From Streptomyces canus 299MFChir4.1 (GTDB taxonomy: Bacteria; Actinomycetota; Actinomycetes; Streptomycetales; Streptomycetaceae): DNA of 64,000 nucleotides. Shown here one piece after another: positions 16,200 through 24,602 of the stretch. The position numbers were made by a program, and so were the translations under genes. Each line of letters starts with the position of its first letter. Position 1 is the first letter of the stretch. The notes under the pieces were generated by a model. That model saw only the letters and a list, made by a program, of their open reading frames with translations, did not search any database and had not been told where the DNA came from. The stretch lies in NCBI RefSeq assembly GCF_000383615.1, contig NZ_KB911587.1:363965-427964 (forward strand), given 5' to 3'.

Positions 16200-17543
16200 A
16201 TGATTTCGGGGACAACGGCCGGCGGCACGGTGGAACTCGACTCCGGGACCCGTCGATCCACCCGTGTCCTGGTGCTGTTCAGCCTCAGCGGCGAACTGGA
16301 CCCGCAAAGGCCCTCGCTCGGCAGCCTCGTCGACCGGTTCGACTTCGGCCGCTTCGCGCTGCACCTGAAGTCCAGCGAGGCGGTGCTTCCCGTGCCGGTG
16401 CTCGTGGCGGACGTGGCGCCCGGGGAGCTGCGGCTGCCCCACGGCCACCACGGACTCGCCCTGGCATCGGCCGAGTTCGCCGTTCTCGCCACCCCGCGCG
16501 GTGACATCACCCTGATCCTGGACTGCGAGTTCGACGGCCGAACGGCCCCGGACGCCCTCTCCGCGTGGCTGGCAGACACCTGCTTCGACCGGGACCTGAT
16601 CATGCTCGGCGACCGGCCGCTGCTCGACGTCCTGGGACAGCGGCTCGCACTCCGGGAGCCTCTCGCCTTCGGCCAGAACGTCCACCAACTCGTGTTCCCC
16701 GGCGGAGAGCTGCGCGAGGAGCTGCTCGGCGTCGACGCGGCCCGGCAGTCGCTCGTGCTGAACGAGATCGTGTACCGCGGCCGGATGGCCACCTCGCAGC
16801 CGCCCAATCTCAGGAACCACGGCACCACGCTCTCCGCGCACGGCCGCGGGGTCTCCGTCCACGCCGGCTGGGCCGAGCACGTGGAGAACGGTCTGACCCT
16901 GGTCGCCATCGGCATGGTCTCGGCGCTCGCCGTCCTCCAGCGCACGCGGCTGGCCGCCTTCGCGACGATGCGGGCGAACGAACAGGCCTCGGCGAGCTCC
17001 CCGTACGAGATCCGCTCGCTGATCTCACGGCTGTCCGCGGGCGTCAACGAGCTCCAGCTCGACCTGGCCTTCGGGGTGGAGGCGTACGTCGACAGCCTGC
17101 TGATCCCGGAGATGGTCATGGAGTCCTTCCAGTCCTCGCTGCGGGACGCGCTCGGCATCCGCGACAGCCTGGAGAACTCGGCTCGCATGGTGGAGCGGCT
17201 GACCTCGGTGATCAGTGCCCGCTCGGCGGCCCTGGACGCGGAACTCTCGGAGCGCGACGACCGCCGGGACCGTACGGTGTCCGTGCTGGTCGCGATCGCC
17301 ACCCTGATCGCCCTGCCGCCGACGTTGCTGCTCGCGTTCTTCGGTGCCAACGCCACAACCGTGAACGCCCACCGCTCCATCTTCGACGCGCAGTACCTCC
17401 CGGCGTACCTCCTGGCCTGGGTTCCCTTTCTGGTGCTCGCCGTGATCGGATACGTCCGGATCATCCGCAGCGGCAGACGCTCCGGCTCCCTGCTCGCCCA
17501 GGCCGCCCCGGTCCCCGCCCAGCGCCGCGCGTCCGGAGGCTGA
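16200..17543 (+). CDS. CorA-like membrane protein
   Basis: A 447-residue protein with a long cytoplasmic N-terminal domain and two C-terminal membrane spans (VSVLVAIATLIALPPTLLLA and LPAYLLAWVPFLVLAVIGYV, about residues 360-420). The segment after the first span reads FFGANATT where CorA magnesium channels have a GMN signature, so the ion filter is altered (GAN). The preceding helix (ISARSAALDAELSERDDRRD) matches the stalk helix of CorA. The N-terminal 300 residues have no close match that I recognise. Transport of a divalent cation is possible but the changed motif makes it uncertain. Confidence 0.75.
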   Translation: MISGTTAGGTVELDSGTRRSTRVLVLFSLSGELDPQRPSLGSLVDRFDFGRFALHLKSSEAVLPVPVLVADVAPGELRLPHGHHGLALASAEFAVLATPRGDITLILDCEFDGRTAPDALSAWLADTCFDRDLIMLGDRPLLDVLGQRLALREPLAFGQNVHQLVFPGGELREELLGVDAARQSLVLNEIVYRGRMATSQPPNLRNHGTTLSAHGRGVSVHAGWAEHVENGLTLVAIGMVSALAVLQRTRLAAFATMRANEQASASSPYEIRSLISRLSAGVNELQLDLAFGVEAYVDSLLIPEMVMESFQSSLRDALGIRDSLENSARMVERLTSVISARSAALDAELSERDDRRDRTVSVLVAIATLIALPPTLLLAFFGANATTVNAHRSIFDAQYLPAYLLAWVPFLVLAVIGYVRIIRSGRRSGSLLAQAAPVPAQRRASGG

Positions 17544-17550
17544 CCGCCGT

Positions 17551-18303
17551 ATGTCCCGACCCGCCGTCTCCGCCCACCGGGGCGGATCGGAGCGTGCCGC
17601 CGCCGCGACCTGGGAGGCCTACGAGGACGCGCTCCGGTCCGGGGCGGAGTATGTCGAGTTCGACATCCGGCGTACGGCCGACGGGGTCCTCGTCGTCCAC
17701 CACGACGCCCGGGTGGGGCCGGGCGGGCCGCCGCTCGCCGGGATCCCGTATGCCGAGCTCAGCGAGCGGGCCGGTCCCGTGCCGGTCGTCGACGACGTCA
17801 TGTCCCTGATCGCGGGGCGCATGGTGGGCCACCTGGACCTGAAGGAGACCGGCTACGAGCGTGAGGTGATCGACCGGGCGGTCGCCCTGCTCGGTGCGGA
17901 CGGCTTCGTCGCCACCACCCTGGAGGACCGTTCCGTCGCGGCCGTCACGCGGGCTTTCCCGCAGGTGCGCACCGTGCTGTCGCTGGGGCGGGACGGCAAG
18001 GAGATCGCCCGCTCCCGGCTGGCCGGGGTCCGGCTGAGCGAGCTCCTGCCGATGCGCCGGGTGCGCGCCTGCGGCGCGAGCGGGGTGGCCGTGCACCAGC
18101 GGCTGGCCCGCGCCAACGTGCTGCGCGAGGCGTCCCGCCACGACCTTTTCACCATGGTCTGGACGGTCAACGACGACACCCTGATGCGGGCCTTCCTCGA
18201 CCACCCCCGGGTGGACGTCCTGGTCACCGACCGGCCCCGGCGCGCCGTCGCGCTGCGCGGGGAACCGCACGAGGTGCCTTCGCCGGGGTACTCGTCCCAC
18301 TGA
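17551..18303 (+). CDS. Glycerophosphodiester phosphodiesterase (GDPD)
   Basis: A 250-residue TIM-barrel enzyme that hydrolyses glycerophosphodiesters to glycerol-3-phosphate and an alcohol. The catalytic HRG motif is at SAHRGGSE, the metal pair at YVEFDIRRTADG, the second His at VVHHDARVG, and the C-terminal strand MVWTVNDD followed by VLVTDRP closes the barrel. No signal peptide, so a cytoplasmic enzyme. It begins seven bases after the CorA-like stop, so the two are probably cotranscribed. Confidence 0.9.
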   Translation: MSRPAVSAHRGGSERAAAATWEAYEDALRSGAEYVEFDIRRTADGVLVVHHDARVGPGGPPLAGIPYAELSERAGPVPVVDDVMSLIAGRMVGHLDLKETGYEREVIDRAVALLGADGFVATTLEDRSVAAVTRAFPQVRTVLSLGRDGKEIARSRLAGVRLSELLPMRRVRACGASGVAVHQRLARANVLREASRHDLFTMVWTVNDDTLMRAFLDHPRVDVLVTDRPRRAVALRGEPHEVPSPGYSSH

Positions 18304-18320
18304 GCAGGGCCACCCGCACC

Positions 18321-18341
18321 ATTGACAAGAGCGCACTCAAG
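18321..18341 (+). promoter_or_regulatory. HAIR-like HspR operator
   Basis: ATTGACA-N7-ACTCAAG, 60 bases before the dnaK start. The right half is a perfect match to the HAIR consensus CTTGAGT-N7-ACTCAAG and the spacing is exact; the left half keeps TTGA and doubles as a TTGACA -35 box. Heat-shock repression by HspR, acting with DnaK, is therefore likely. Confidence 0.75.
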
Positions 18342-18400
18342 TTTTGTGCTGGAGTGCGGGAAGGCTCTCCGGTGGACATCCCTGGCGGAAGGGGACGGCG

Positions 18401-20257
18401 ATGGGACGTGCGGTCGGGATCGATCTCGGTACCACGAACTCGGTGGTGGCCGTACTGGAGGGCGGTGAACCCACGGTCGTCGCCAACGCGGAGGGGGCCA
18501 GGACCACACCGTCGGTCGTGGCCTTCGCCAAGAACGGCGAGGTGCTGGTGGGCGAGGTCGCCAAGCGGCAGGCCGTGACCAACGTCGAGCGCACCGCGCG
18601 CTCCGTGAAACGGCACATGGGCGACGGGAGCTGGCGCTTCCCCGACGAGGGCGCCGTCGACGGCGCCCGGTACCGGGCACAGGAACTGTCGGCCCGGGTC
18701 CTGCAGAAGCTGAAGCGGGACGCCGAGTCCTATCTCGGCGAGGACGTCACCGACGCCGTGATCACGGTGCCCGCCTACTTCGACGACACCCAGCGGCAGG
18801 CCACCAAGGAGGCCGGCGAGATCGCCGGCCTCAACGTGCTCAGGATCATCAACGAGCCCACGGCGGCCGCGCTGGCGTACGGCCTCGACCGGGGCGAGGA
18901 GCAGACGGTCCTGGTCTTCGACCTCGGCGGCGGCACCTTCGACGTGTCCCTGCTGGAGATCGGCGACGGGGTCATCGAGGTCAAGGCGACCAACGGCGAC
19001 ACGCGTCTGGGCGGCGACGACTGGGACCACCGGATCGTGGAGCACCTGGTCAAACGCTTCAAGGGGCAGTACGGCATCGACCTCGGCAGCGACAAGATGG
19101 CGCTGCAGCGGCTGCGCGAGGGGGCCGAGAAGGCGAAGATCGAGCTGTCGTCGTCCTCCGAGACCACGATCAACCTGCCCTACATCACCGCCTCCGCCGA
19201 GGGACCCCTGCACCTCGACGAGAAGCTGACCCGCGCGCAGTTCCAGGAGCTCACCGCGGATCTGCTCGACCGCTGCAAGACGCCCTTCCACCAGGCGGTC
19301 AAGGACGCGGGCATCAAGCTCTCCGCGGTCGACCACGTGATCCTCGTCGGCGGTTCGACGCGGATGCCCGCGGTGACCGACCTGGTCAAGGAGCTCACGG
19401 GCAAGGACCCGCACAAGGGGGTCAACCCCGACGAGGTCGTGGCGGTCGGGGCGGCGCTCCAGGCGGGTGTCATCCGGGGTGACGTGAAGGACGTGCTGCT
19501 GCTCGACGTGACGCCGCTGTCCCTGGGGATCGAGACCAAGGGCGGCATCATGACGAAGCTCATCGAACGCAACACCACGATCCCCACCCGCCGTTCGGAG
19601 ATCTTCACGACGGCCACCGACAACCAGCCCTCGGTGGGCATCCAGGTCTACCAGGGCGAACGCGAGATCGCCGCGTACAACAAGAAGCTCGGCGTCTTCG
19701 ACCTCACGGGCCTGCCGCCGGCTCCGCGCGGTGTGCCCCAGATCGAGGTGGCGTTCGACATCGACGCGAACGGCATCATGCACGTCTCGGCGAAGGACCT
19801 CGCGACCGGGCGCGAGCAGAAGATGACGGTGACGGGCGGTTCGGCGCTCCCCAAGGACGACATCGACCGCATGATGCGGGAGGCCGAGCAGTACGCCGAG
19901 GAGGACCGGGGCCGCCGCGAGGCCGCCGAGACCCGCAACCAGGCCGAGCAACTCGTCTACCAGACCGAGAAGTTCGTCCGCGAGAACGGCGACAAGGTGG
20001 CCGAGGACACGAAGACGGAGGTCGAGTCGGCGGTCTCCGAACTGAAGCGGCTCCTGGAGGAGGACGCCGACACCAACACCCTCCGGGGCGGCGTCGAGAA
20101 GCTGGCCTCCGTCAGCCAGAAGATGGGCCAGGCGATGTACGCCCAGGCCCAGCAGCAGCCCCCGCCGAACGAACCGGGCTCCCCGCCGCAGGAGGAGGGA
20201 GTGGTCGACGCGGAGATCGTGGACGACGACAAGGACCAGAAGGGCGGGGCGGCCTGA
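18401..20257 (+). CDS. dnaK: Chaperone protein DnaK
   Basis: A complete 618-residue Hsp70. The ATPase domain opens with VGIDLGTTNSVVAVLEGGEP, and contains LVFDLGGGTFDVSLL and VILVGGSTRMPAV; the linker VLLLDVTPLSLGIET and the substrate-binding domain with IEVAFDIDANGIMHVSAKD follow, then the helical lid and an acidic tail VVDAEIVDDD. It acts with DnaJ and GrpE on unfolded proteins in the cytoplasm. Neither grpE, dnaJ nor hspR lies next to it, unlike the standard dnaK-grpE-dnaJ-hspR operon, so this is probably a second, stand-alone dnaK. The start at 18401 follows GGAAGGGGACGGCG; a HAIR-like operator lies upstream. Confidence 0.96.
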   Translation: MGRAVGIDLGTTNSVVAVLEGGEPTVVANAEGARTTPSVVAFAKNGEVLVGEVAKRQAVTNVERTARSVKRHMGDGSWRFPDEGAVDGARYRAQELSARVLQKLKRDAESYLGEDVTDAVITVPAYFDDTQRQATKEAGEIAGLNVLRIINEPTAAALAYGLDRGEEQTVLVFDLGGGTFDVSLLEIGDGVIEVKATNGDTRLGGDDWDHRIVEHLVKRFKGQYGIDLGSDKMALQRLREGAEKAKIELSSSSETTINLPYITASAEGPLHLDEKLTRAQFQELTADLLDRCKTPFHQAVKDAGIKLSAVDHVILVGGSTRMPAVTDLVKELTGKDPHKGVNPDEVVAVGAALQAGVIRGDVKDVLLLDVTPLSLGIETKGGIMTKLIERNTTIPTRRSEIFTTATDNQPSVGIQVYQGEREIAAYNKKLGVFDLTGLPPAPRGVPQIEVAFDIDANGIMHVSAKDLATGREQKMTVTGGSALPKDDIDRMMREAEQYAEEDRGRREAAETRNQAEQLVYQTEKFVRENGDKVAEDTKTEVESAVSELKRLLEEDADTNTLRGGVEKLASVSQKMGQAMYAQAQQQPPPNEPGSPPQEEGVVDAEIVDDDKDQKGGAA

Positions 20258-20281
20258 GGCTCCCTCAGACTCGTCTCCCTC

Positions 20282-20746
20282 TCACAGCGTGGCGCACACG
20301 GCGTCCAGGACCGTCGCGTACGGCGTGCCGAAGTCGGTGAGCCGGGAGCGCAGGTGCTCCAGACCGTCGCGGTGCTCGGTGAGCAGGCCGAGGTCCCCGG
20401 TGCGGGCCGCGAGCTCCAGCACGGCGGGGAGGAAGTCGGGCAGCTCCTCGCCGGTGAACTCCAGACCGGCGGCCCGGTAGACCTCCTGGAAGCGGACCAG
20501 GGACATCCCGCGCCGGGTGTCCCCGTCCTGCCACCGGCTCAGATGCAGACCGCGCTGATTCCTGACGTCGAAGACCCGCACATAGTGCGCCGCCAGCTCC
20601 CGCGCGGGCGTCACCGCCGCGTGGTCGACGAAGTCCCGCAGCTGCGGGGCCGCTTCGCGCAGCAGCGGCAGCCGCGCGCGGAAGTCGTCGTCGGGATACG
20701 TCAGGCAGAGCGCGGCCGCCTGGTACAGCACTGCGTCCGAGGGCAT
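20282..20746 (-). CDS. narJ: NarJ-like nitrate reductase assembly chaperone, without the rest of the operon
   Basis: A 154-residue all-helical protein of the NarJ/TorD family, which inserts the molybdenum cofactor into the NarG subunit. ALCLTYPDDDFRARLPLL and HYVRVFDVRNQRGLHLSRW are close to the NarJ signature, and EVYRAAGLEFTGEELPDFLP is diagnostic. It ends with TVLDAVCATL, where I recall that relatives usually continue for some tens of residues, so the C-terminus may be clipped. narG, narH and narI are absent on both sides: DnaK is convergent downstream, a methyltransferase gene upstream. It is either a remnant of a lost operon or serves a reductase elsewhere. Confidence 0.87.
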   Translation of the reverse strand: MPSDAVLYQAAALCLTYPDDDFRARLPLLREAAPQLRDFVDHAAVTPARELAAHYVRVFDVRNQRGLHLSRWQDGDTRRGMSLVRFQEVYRAAGLEFTGEELPDFLPAVLELAARTGDLGLLTEHRDGLEHLRSRLTDFGTPYATVLDAVCATL

Positions 20747-20860
20747 CTGGCCTCCTCCGCGTCGTCGTGTCGGTCACGTGCGCTCCCTCTGCCGGCCCGC
20801 GGCTCGCTTCGAACCTAGGGCGGGGCGCGGGAGCGCACCCGTTCACGGCACCCGTACGGG

Positions 20861-21661
20861 TCAGACCTTGCGGGCGACCCCCGAGTACACCGGCACGATG
20901 CCCTCCGCCTGGGCCGCCACGTCCTCGGGCCCCGGACGCCAGCCCGACACCGGGATCACCCCGGGGCCGAGCAGCTCCAGGCCGTCGAAGAAGCGGGAGA
21001 ACTCGGCGAGCGAACGGGGGAAGAAGGGGGTGCCGCTGCGGCGGAACTGCTCGGCGGCCTTCTCGATGGCCTCGGGGCTCAGATCGGGCGTGACCTGCGA
21101 GAGGATCACGAAGCTGCCCGGGGCGAGCTCGGCGACGTACCGCTGGAGCAGCCCGTACGCCTCGTCGCCCAGGTAGTGGGTCAGGGCCACCAGGGACAGC
21201 GCGACCGGCTGCGAGAAGTCCAGGGTCTCGGCGGCCGGCCGCAGGACGGTGTCCGGGTCGCGAACGTCGGCGTGGACGTAGTGCGTGGCGCCCTCGGGGG
21301 TGCTGTGCAGGAGGGCCTGCGCGTGCCTGAGGACGATCGGGTCGTTGTCCGCGTACACGACCTTCGACTCCGGGGCGACCTCCTGCGCCACCTGGTGCAG
21401 GTTGGGCTCGGTGGGGATGCCGGTGCCGATGTCCAGGAACTGGCGGATCCCGGCCTCCGCGGCCGTCCGCACCGCCCGGTGCATGAAACGGCGGTTGGCG
21501 CGCGCCCCGCGCACCACCGTGCCGTCCACGGCGAGGATCCGGCGGGCCAGTTCCTCGTCCACCGGGTAGTTGTCCTTGCCGCCCAGCCACCAGTCGTACA
21601 CCCGGGCCGGGTGCGGCCTGCTGGTGTCGATGGCGGGGACGGCGGCGTCGGATCCGGTCAT
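20861..21661 (-). CDS. SAM-dependent methyltransferase of the PF04672 (DUF574) family
   Basis: A 266-residue protein of the actinobacterial S-adenosyl methyltransferase family. Its hallmark HPARVYDWWLGGKDNYPVD occupies residues 17-35, and the SAM-binding motif FLDIGTGIPTEPNLH and VVYADNDPIVL follow; the C-terminus ends with SGWRPGPEDVAAQ. Substrates of this large streptomycete family are unknown. Its start lies 70 bases after the stop of an XRE/DUF5753 regulator gene on the same strand, an association often seen, with a direct repeat in between. Confidence 0.88.
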   Translation of the reverse strand: MTGSDAAVPAIDTSRPHPARVYDWWLGGKDNYPVDEELARRILAVDGTVVRGARANRRFMHRAVRTAAEAGIRQFLDIGTGIPTEPNLHQVAQEVAPESKVVYADNDPIVLRHAQALLHSTPEGATHYVHADVRDPDTVLRPAAETLDFSQPVALSLVALTHYLGDEAYGLLQRYVAELAPGSFVILSQVTPDLSPEAIEKAAEQFRRSGTPFFPRSLAEFSRFFDGLELLGPGVIPVSGWRPGPEDVAAQAEGIVPVYSGVARKV

Positions 21662-21691
21662 GCGGTGCCTTCTCCCCTGTGGTGGGATCCT

Positions 21692-21723
21692 GTGGTGTGT
21701 CGTGGGACCCGTGGTGTGTCGTG
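21692..21723. repeat. Direct repeat between the XRE gene and the methyltransferase gene
   Basis: Two identical 13-bp units GTGGTGTGTCGTG at 21692-21704 and 21711-21723, 19 bp apart, with a third partial unit (GTGGTGGGATCC) at 21679. On the coding strand they lie just before the methyltransferase start and could bind a regulator, for example the neighbouring XRE protein. Confidence 0.5.
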
Positions 21724-21731
21724 CCGCCCGC

Positions 21732-22595
21732 TCAGAAGTCCTCGCGGCGCTCCCGCAGCAGCTTCTTCGTGCGCTCGGCCGAGGCGGCCCGCGCCGACAT
21801 GTGGTCCAGGACCTCCAGGTGCGTGGCGACCTCCTGGCGGGAGTCCAGATACAGCGCACCGGTCAGGTACTCGGTGAAGACCAGGTCGGGCAGCTCCGGC
21901 TCGGAGAAGCGGAACAGCGAGAAGGGCGCGTACGTCCCCGGGTGCGGGCCCTCCTCGAACTCGCACACCTGGAGCGTGACCCGGTCCCGCTCGGCGAACT
22001 CCAGGAGTTTGTCCAGCTGTTCGCGCATCACCTCGGAGCGGATGCTGACCGGGCGGCGCAGTACCGTCTCGTCCATGATCGCCCACAGATGGGGCGCGTT
22101 CGGGCGCTCCAGCAGTCGCTGCCGGGCCATGCGCAGCGACACGTGCCGCTCCACCGCCTCAGAACCCGTCTGCCCGATCGTCCCGGCCTCCATGACGGCA
22201 CGCGCGTAGGCCTCGGTCTGGAGCAGTCCGGGCACGAAATGCGGCTCGTAGGAGCGGATGATCCCGGCCGCGCCCTCCAAGCTCACGTACAGGCTGAACC
22301 ACTCGGGCAGCACATCGTGGAACCGCTGCCACCAGCCCGGCTTGTTGGCCTCCTCGGCCAGTTGCACGAAGGTCTCGACCTGCTCCTCGGGCACCCCGTA
22401 CGTCTCCAGAAGCACCTGGACATACGGGATCTTCAGGGCGACCTCGGCCATTTCCATCCGCCGTACGGTCGCGGGGGCCACCCGCAGTACCTGTGCGGCC
22501 TCCTCGCGCTTGAGGCCGGCCGCCTCCCGCAGTTCCTGAAGCCGTCTGCCGAGCACCACCTGGCCTACGGTCGGCGCAGGTCGCCGCTCACTCAC
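21732..22595 (-). CDS. XRE-family regulator with DUF5753 domain
   Basis: A 287-residue regulator. Residues 13-70 form a helix-turn-helix (LGRRLQELREAAGLKREEAA, then VAPATVRRMEMAEVALK) and residues about 100-280 the DUF5753 effector domain (IRSYEPHFVPGLLQTEAYAR, later LQVCEFEEGPHPGTYAPFSL). Members are numerous in Streptomyces and are usually paired with a small DUF397 protein; no DUF397 gene is present here. It precedes the PF04672 methyltransferase gene on the same strand. Confidence 0.9.
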   Translation of the reverse strand: MSERRPAPTVGQVVLGRRLQELREAAGLKREEAAQVLRVAPATVRRMEMAEVALKIPYVQVLLETYGVPEEQVETFVQLAEEANKPGWWQRFHDVLPEWFSLYVSLEGAAGIIRSYEPHFVPGLLQTEAYARAVMEAGTIGQTGSEAVERHVSLRMARQRLLERPNAPHLWAIMDETVLRRPVSIRSEVMREQLDKLLEFAERDRVTLQVCEFEEGPHPGTYAPFSLFRFSEPELPDLVFTEYLTGALYLDSRQEVATHLEVLDHMSARAASAERTKKLLRERREDF

Positions 22596-22691
22596 GCCAC
22601 GCCTCCCCTACGCGTCGAAGCTTGCGTGCAGTGTGCCATGTTCCCGTGCCGGGCTCACCGGTCACGACCTCTTCCTTCTTGCCTCCCGCGT

Positions 22692-22710
22692 GATTACCTC
22701 CCGCGTAATC
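22692..22710. promoter_or_regulatory. Inverted repeat between divergent genes
   Basis: GATTAC-N7-GTAATC at 22692-22710, within a pair of 15-bp near-tandem units CCTCCCGCGT that begin at 22682 and 22697. It lies between the XRE gene and the rightward membrane-protein gene and looks like an operator; the protein that binds is unknown. Confidence 0.45.
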
Positions 22711-22838
22711 GACCGGGGGCCGGGCGGCCGGGATCGTGGTGGGCACGGGTTCCGGGCCGGCGCACTCCGGTCCGGGGCCCGCCGTCCGCTTCCCCGTTCC
22801 GACCTCGACGTTCCGACCTCGACGGAGGGTGATTCATC

Positions 22839-23264
22839 ATGTCCGCGACCCAGCTCGCCGTGCTCGCCCGCACCTCGGACCCGCACACCATGCTGCGCCG
22901 CTTCCTCGCCCTGGACGCGGCGGTGACCGGTGCGAACGGTCTCGTGTACCTCCTCGGATCCGGACCGGTCGGCCGGTTCCTGGACGTCGACTCCGGGCTG
23001 CTGCTCGGACTGGGGGCCTTCCTCGTGGCGTACGGCGCCGTCGTGGGCGTCCTCGCCTCGCGCGGCCGTCCGCGGACGCTCGCCGTGCGCGCCGTGGTCG
23101 AGGCCAACCTCCTGTGGGCAGCCGTGAGTTGTGCCGCCCTCGGACTGTGGCTGTCGCCGGGCACGGCCGGTGCGGTGTGGACCGTGCTGCAGGCGATCAC
23201 CGTCGCCGGGTTCGCACTGCTCCAGTACGCCGCGCTGAAGGCACGTCAGGGCAGCAGTGTGTGA
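22839..23264 (+). CDS. Small four-span membrane protein
   Basis: A 141-residue protein with four predicted membrane helices (about residues 24-46, 52-71, 83-103 and 111-132; for example LLLGLGAFLVAYGAVVGVLA). Charged residues cluster in the short loops. I recognise no family function. The 3' end overlaps by 19 bases the convergent regulator gene. GGAGGGTGATTCATC precedes the ATG. Confidence 0.75.
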   Translation: MSATQLAVLARTSDPHTMLRRFLALDAAVTGANGLVYLLGSGPVGRFLDVDSGLLLGLGAFLVAYGAVVGVLASRGRPRTLAVRAVVEANLLWAAVSCAALGLWLSPGTAGAVWTVLQAITVAGFALLQYAALKARQGSSV

Positions 23265-24070
23265 AGGTACTTGGCCGTCGCCGGATCGGCCGGGAGGAAC
23301 GTCTCGATGGCCAGCTCGGAGACGGTCACGTCCATGGGGGTGTTGAAGGTGGAGGTGGACGAGATGAACGACAGGGTCCGTCCCTCGTGCTCGATCCGCA
23401 TCGGCAGCGCGAAGTACGGGACGGACTCCGCCTCTTCGAGGCTGTCCTCGGTCCCGGAAACCGGCATCGGGTACGCCGCCACCTCCTCGTACAGTGCCCG
23501 CAGCGACTCCGAGCGGCGCAGGGCGACCTGCCGCCGCATCTGCTCCAGCAGATGTCCGCGCCACTCCCGCAGATTGCGGATGCGCGGGGCGAGACCCTCC
23601 GGGTGCAGGGTGAGCCGCATGGTGTTGAGCGGAGGCCGGAGCAGGGACTCCGGGATGCCGTCGAGCAGCATCATGATGCCCCGGTTCGCGGCCACGACGT
23701 GGTACGCGGCGTCGAACACCAGGGCCGGGTAGGGCTCGTAGCCCTGGATGAGCCGCTCGATCCCCTCGCGCACGGCGTCCAGGGCCGGATCGTCCAGCGG
23801 GGTCTCCGGGAAGCGCGGGGCGTAACCGGCCGCCAGCAGCAGCGCGTTGCGCTCCCGCACCGGAACGTCCAGATGCTCGGCGAGCCGGAGCACCATCTCC
23901 TCGCTCGGCCGGGAGCGCCCCGTCTCGACGAAGCTGATGTGCCGGGCACTGGAGTCCGCCCGCAGGGCCAACTCCAGCTGGCTGACCCGCCGTTGCTCCC
24001 GCCAGGCGCGCAGGAGCGGACCGATGCCCTGGTCGGCGGGGGTGGCTGTGGCGGAGGGGGCAATCGTCAT
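23246..24070 (-). CDS. XRE-family regulator with MmyB-like ligand domain
   Basis: A 274-residue regulator. The helix-turn-helix is RRVSQLELALRADSSARHIS then FVETGRSRPSEEMV (residues about 28-65). The rest matches the MmyB-like domain: LLLAAGYAPRFPETPLDDPA, then YPALVFDAAYHVVAANRG, a PAS-like fold proposed to bind a fatty acid or similar ligand. Such genes usually sit beside and control an oxidoreductase or SDR; here the neighbours are a membrane protein (convergent) and a pterin dehydratase (divergent). Confidence 0.9.
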   Translation of the reverse strand: MTIAPSATATPADQGIGPLLRAWREQRRVSQLELALRADSSARHISFVETGRSRPSEEMVLRLAEHLDVPVRERNALLLAAGYAPRFPETPLDDPALDAVREGIERLIQGYEPYPALVFDAAYHVVAANRGIMMLLDGIPESLLRPPLNTMRLTLHPEGLAPRIRNLREWRGHLLEQMRRQVALRRSESLRALYEEVAAYPMPVSGTEDSLEEAESVPYFALPMRIEHEGRTLSFISSTSTFNTPMDVTVSELAIETFLPADPATAKYLHTLLP

Positions 24071-24292
24071 ACGTACGACCGTAGTCGAGGAGCGGGAGGA
24101 CGAGCGGGCCGTGGAAGGGCGACGAAGGCGTCCGGCAGGCCGCCGCCGAGGAGGCCGGATCGTCGCTCTCGCCGACGAATTTGCGGGCGCAGGTGTCCCC
24201 GGATGACCACCGGGAACGCTCCTGACCAGGGCCGCAGCGGCTCAGCTGTGGGACGCTGAAGACATTCCGCCCCCCTAGGAAGGAGCCAGGCC

Positions 24293-24598
24293 ATGCCCGT
24301 CGCACCCCTGTCGCAGAAGGAGATCGAGGACCGGCTCGCGGAGCTGCCGGGCTGGTCTGTCGACGACGGCCGGCTCACCCGCTCGTACCGCCTCGGCACC
24401 CACTTCGCCGCCACGGCGATGGTCGTCCACGTCGCCCAGGTCCAGGAGGAGCTCGACCACCACTCCGACCTCACTCTCGGTTACAACACGGTGGCGCTGT
24501 CCGTGCACACGCACAGCGCGGGCGGTGCTCTCACGGAGAAGGACTTCCAGCTCGCGCAGCGGGTGGAGGCGCTCGCCGCAGGTCACGGGGCCCAGTGA
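24293..24598 (+). CDS. 4a-hydroxytetrahydrobiopterin dehydratase (pterin-4a-carbinolamine dehydratase)
   Basis: A 101-residue PCD/DCoH protein that regenerates the pterin cofactor of aromatic-amino-acid hydroxylases. The signature QEELDHHSDLTLGYNTVALS with the active-site His pair, and HTHSAGGALTEKDFQLA, are complete, so a working enzyme is likely. No phenylalanine hydroxylase gene is nearby. GAAGGAGCCAGGCC precedes the ATG. A methyltransferase gene starts four bases after its stop. Confidence 0.93.
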   Translation: MPVAPLSQKEIEDRLAELPGWSVDDGRLTRSYRLGTHFAATAMVVHVAQVQEELDHHSDLTLGYNTVALSVHTHSAGGALTEKDFQLAQRVEALAAGHGAQ

Positions 24599-24602
24599 GC
24601 CC

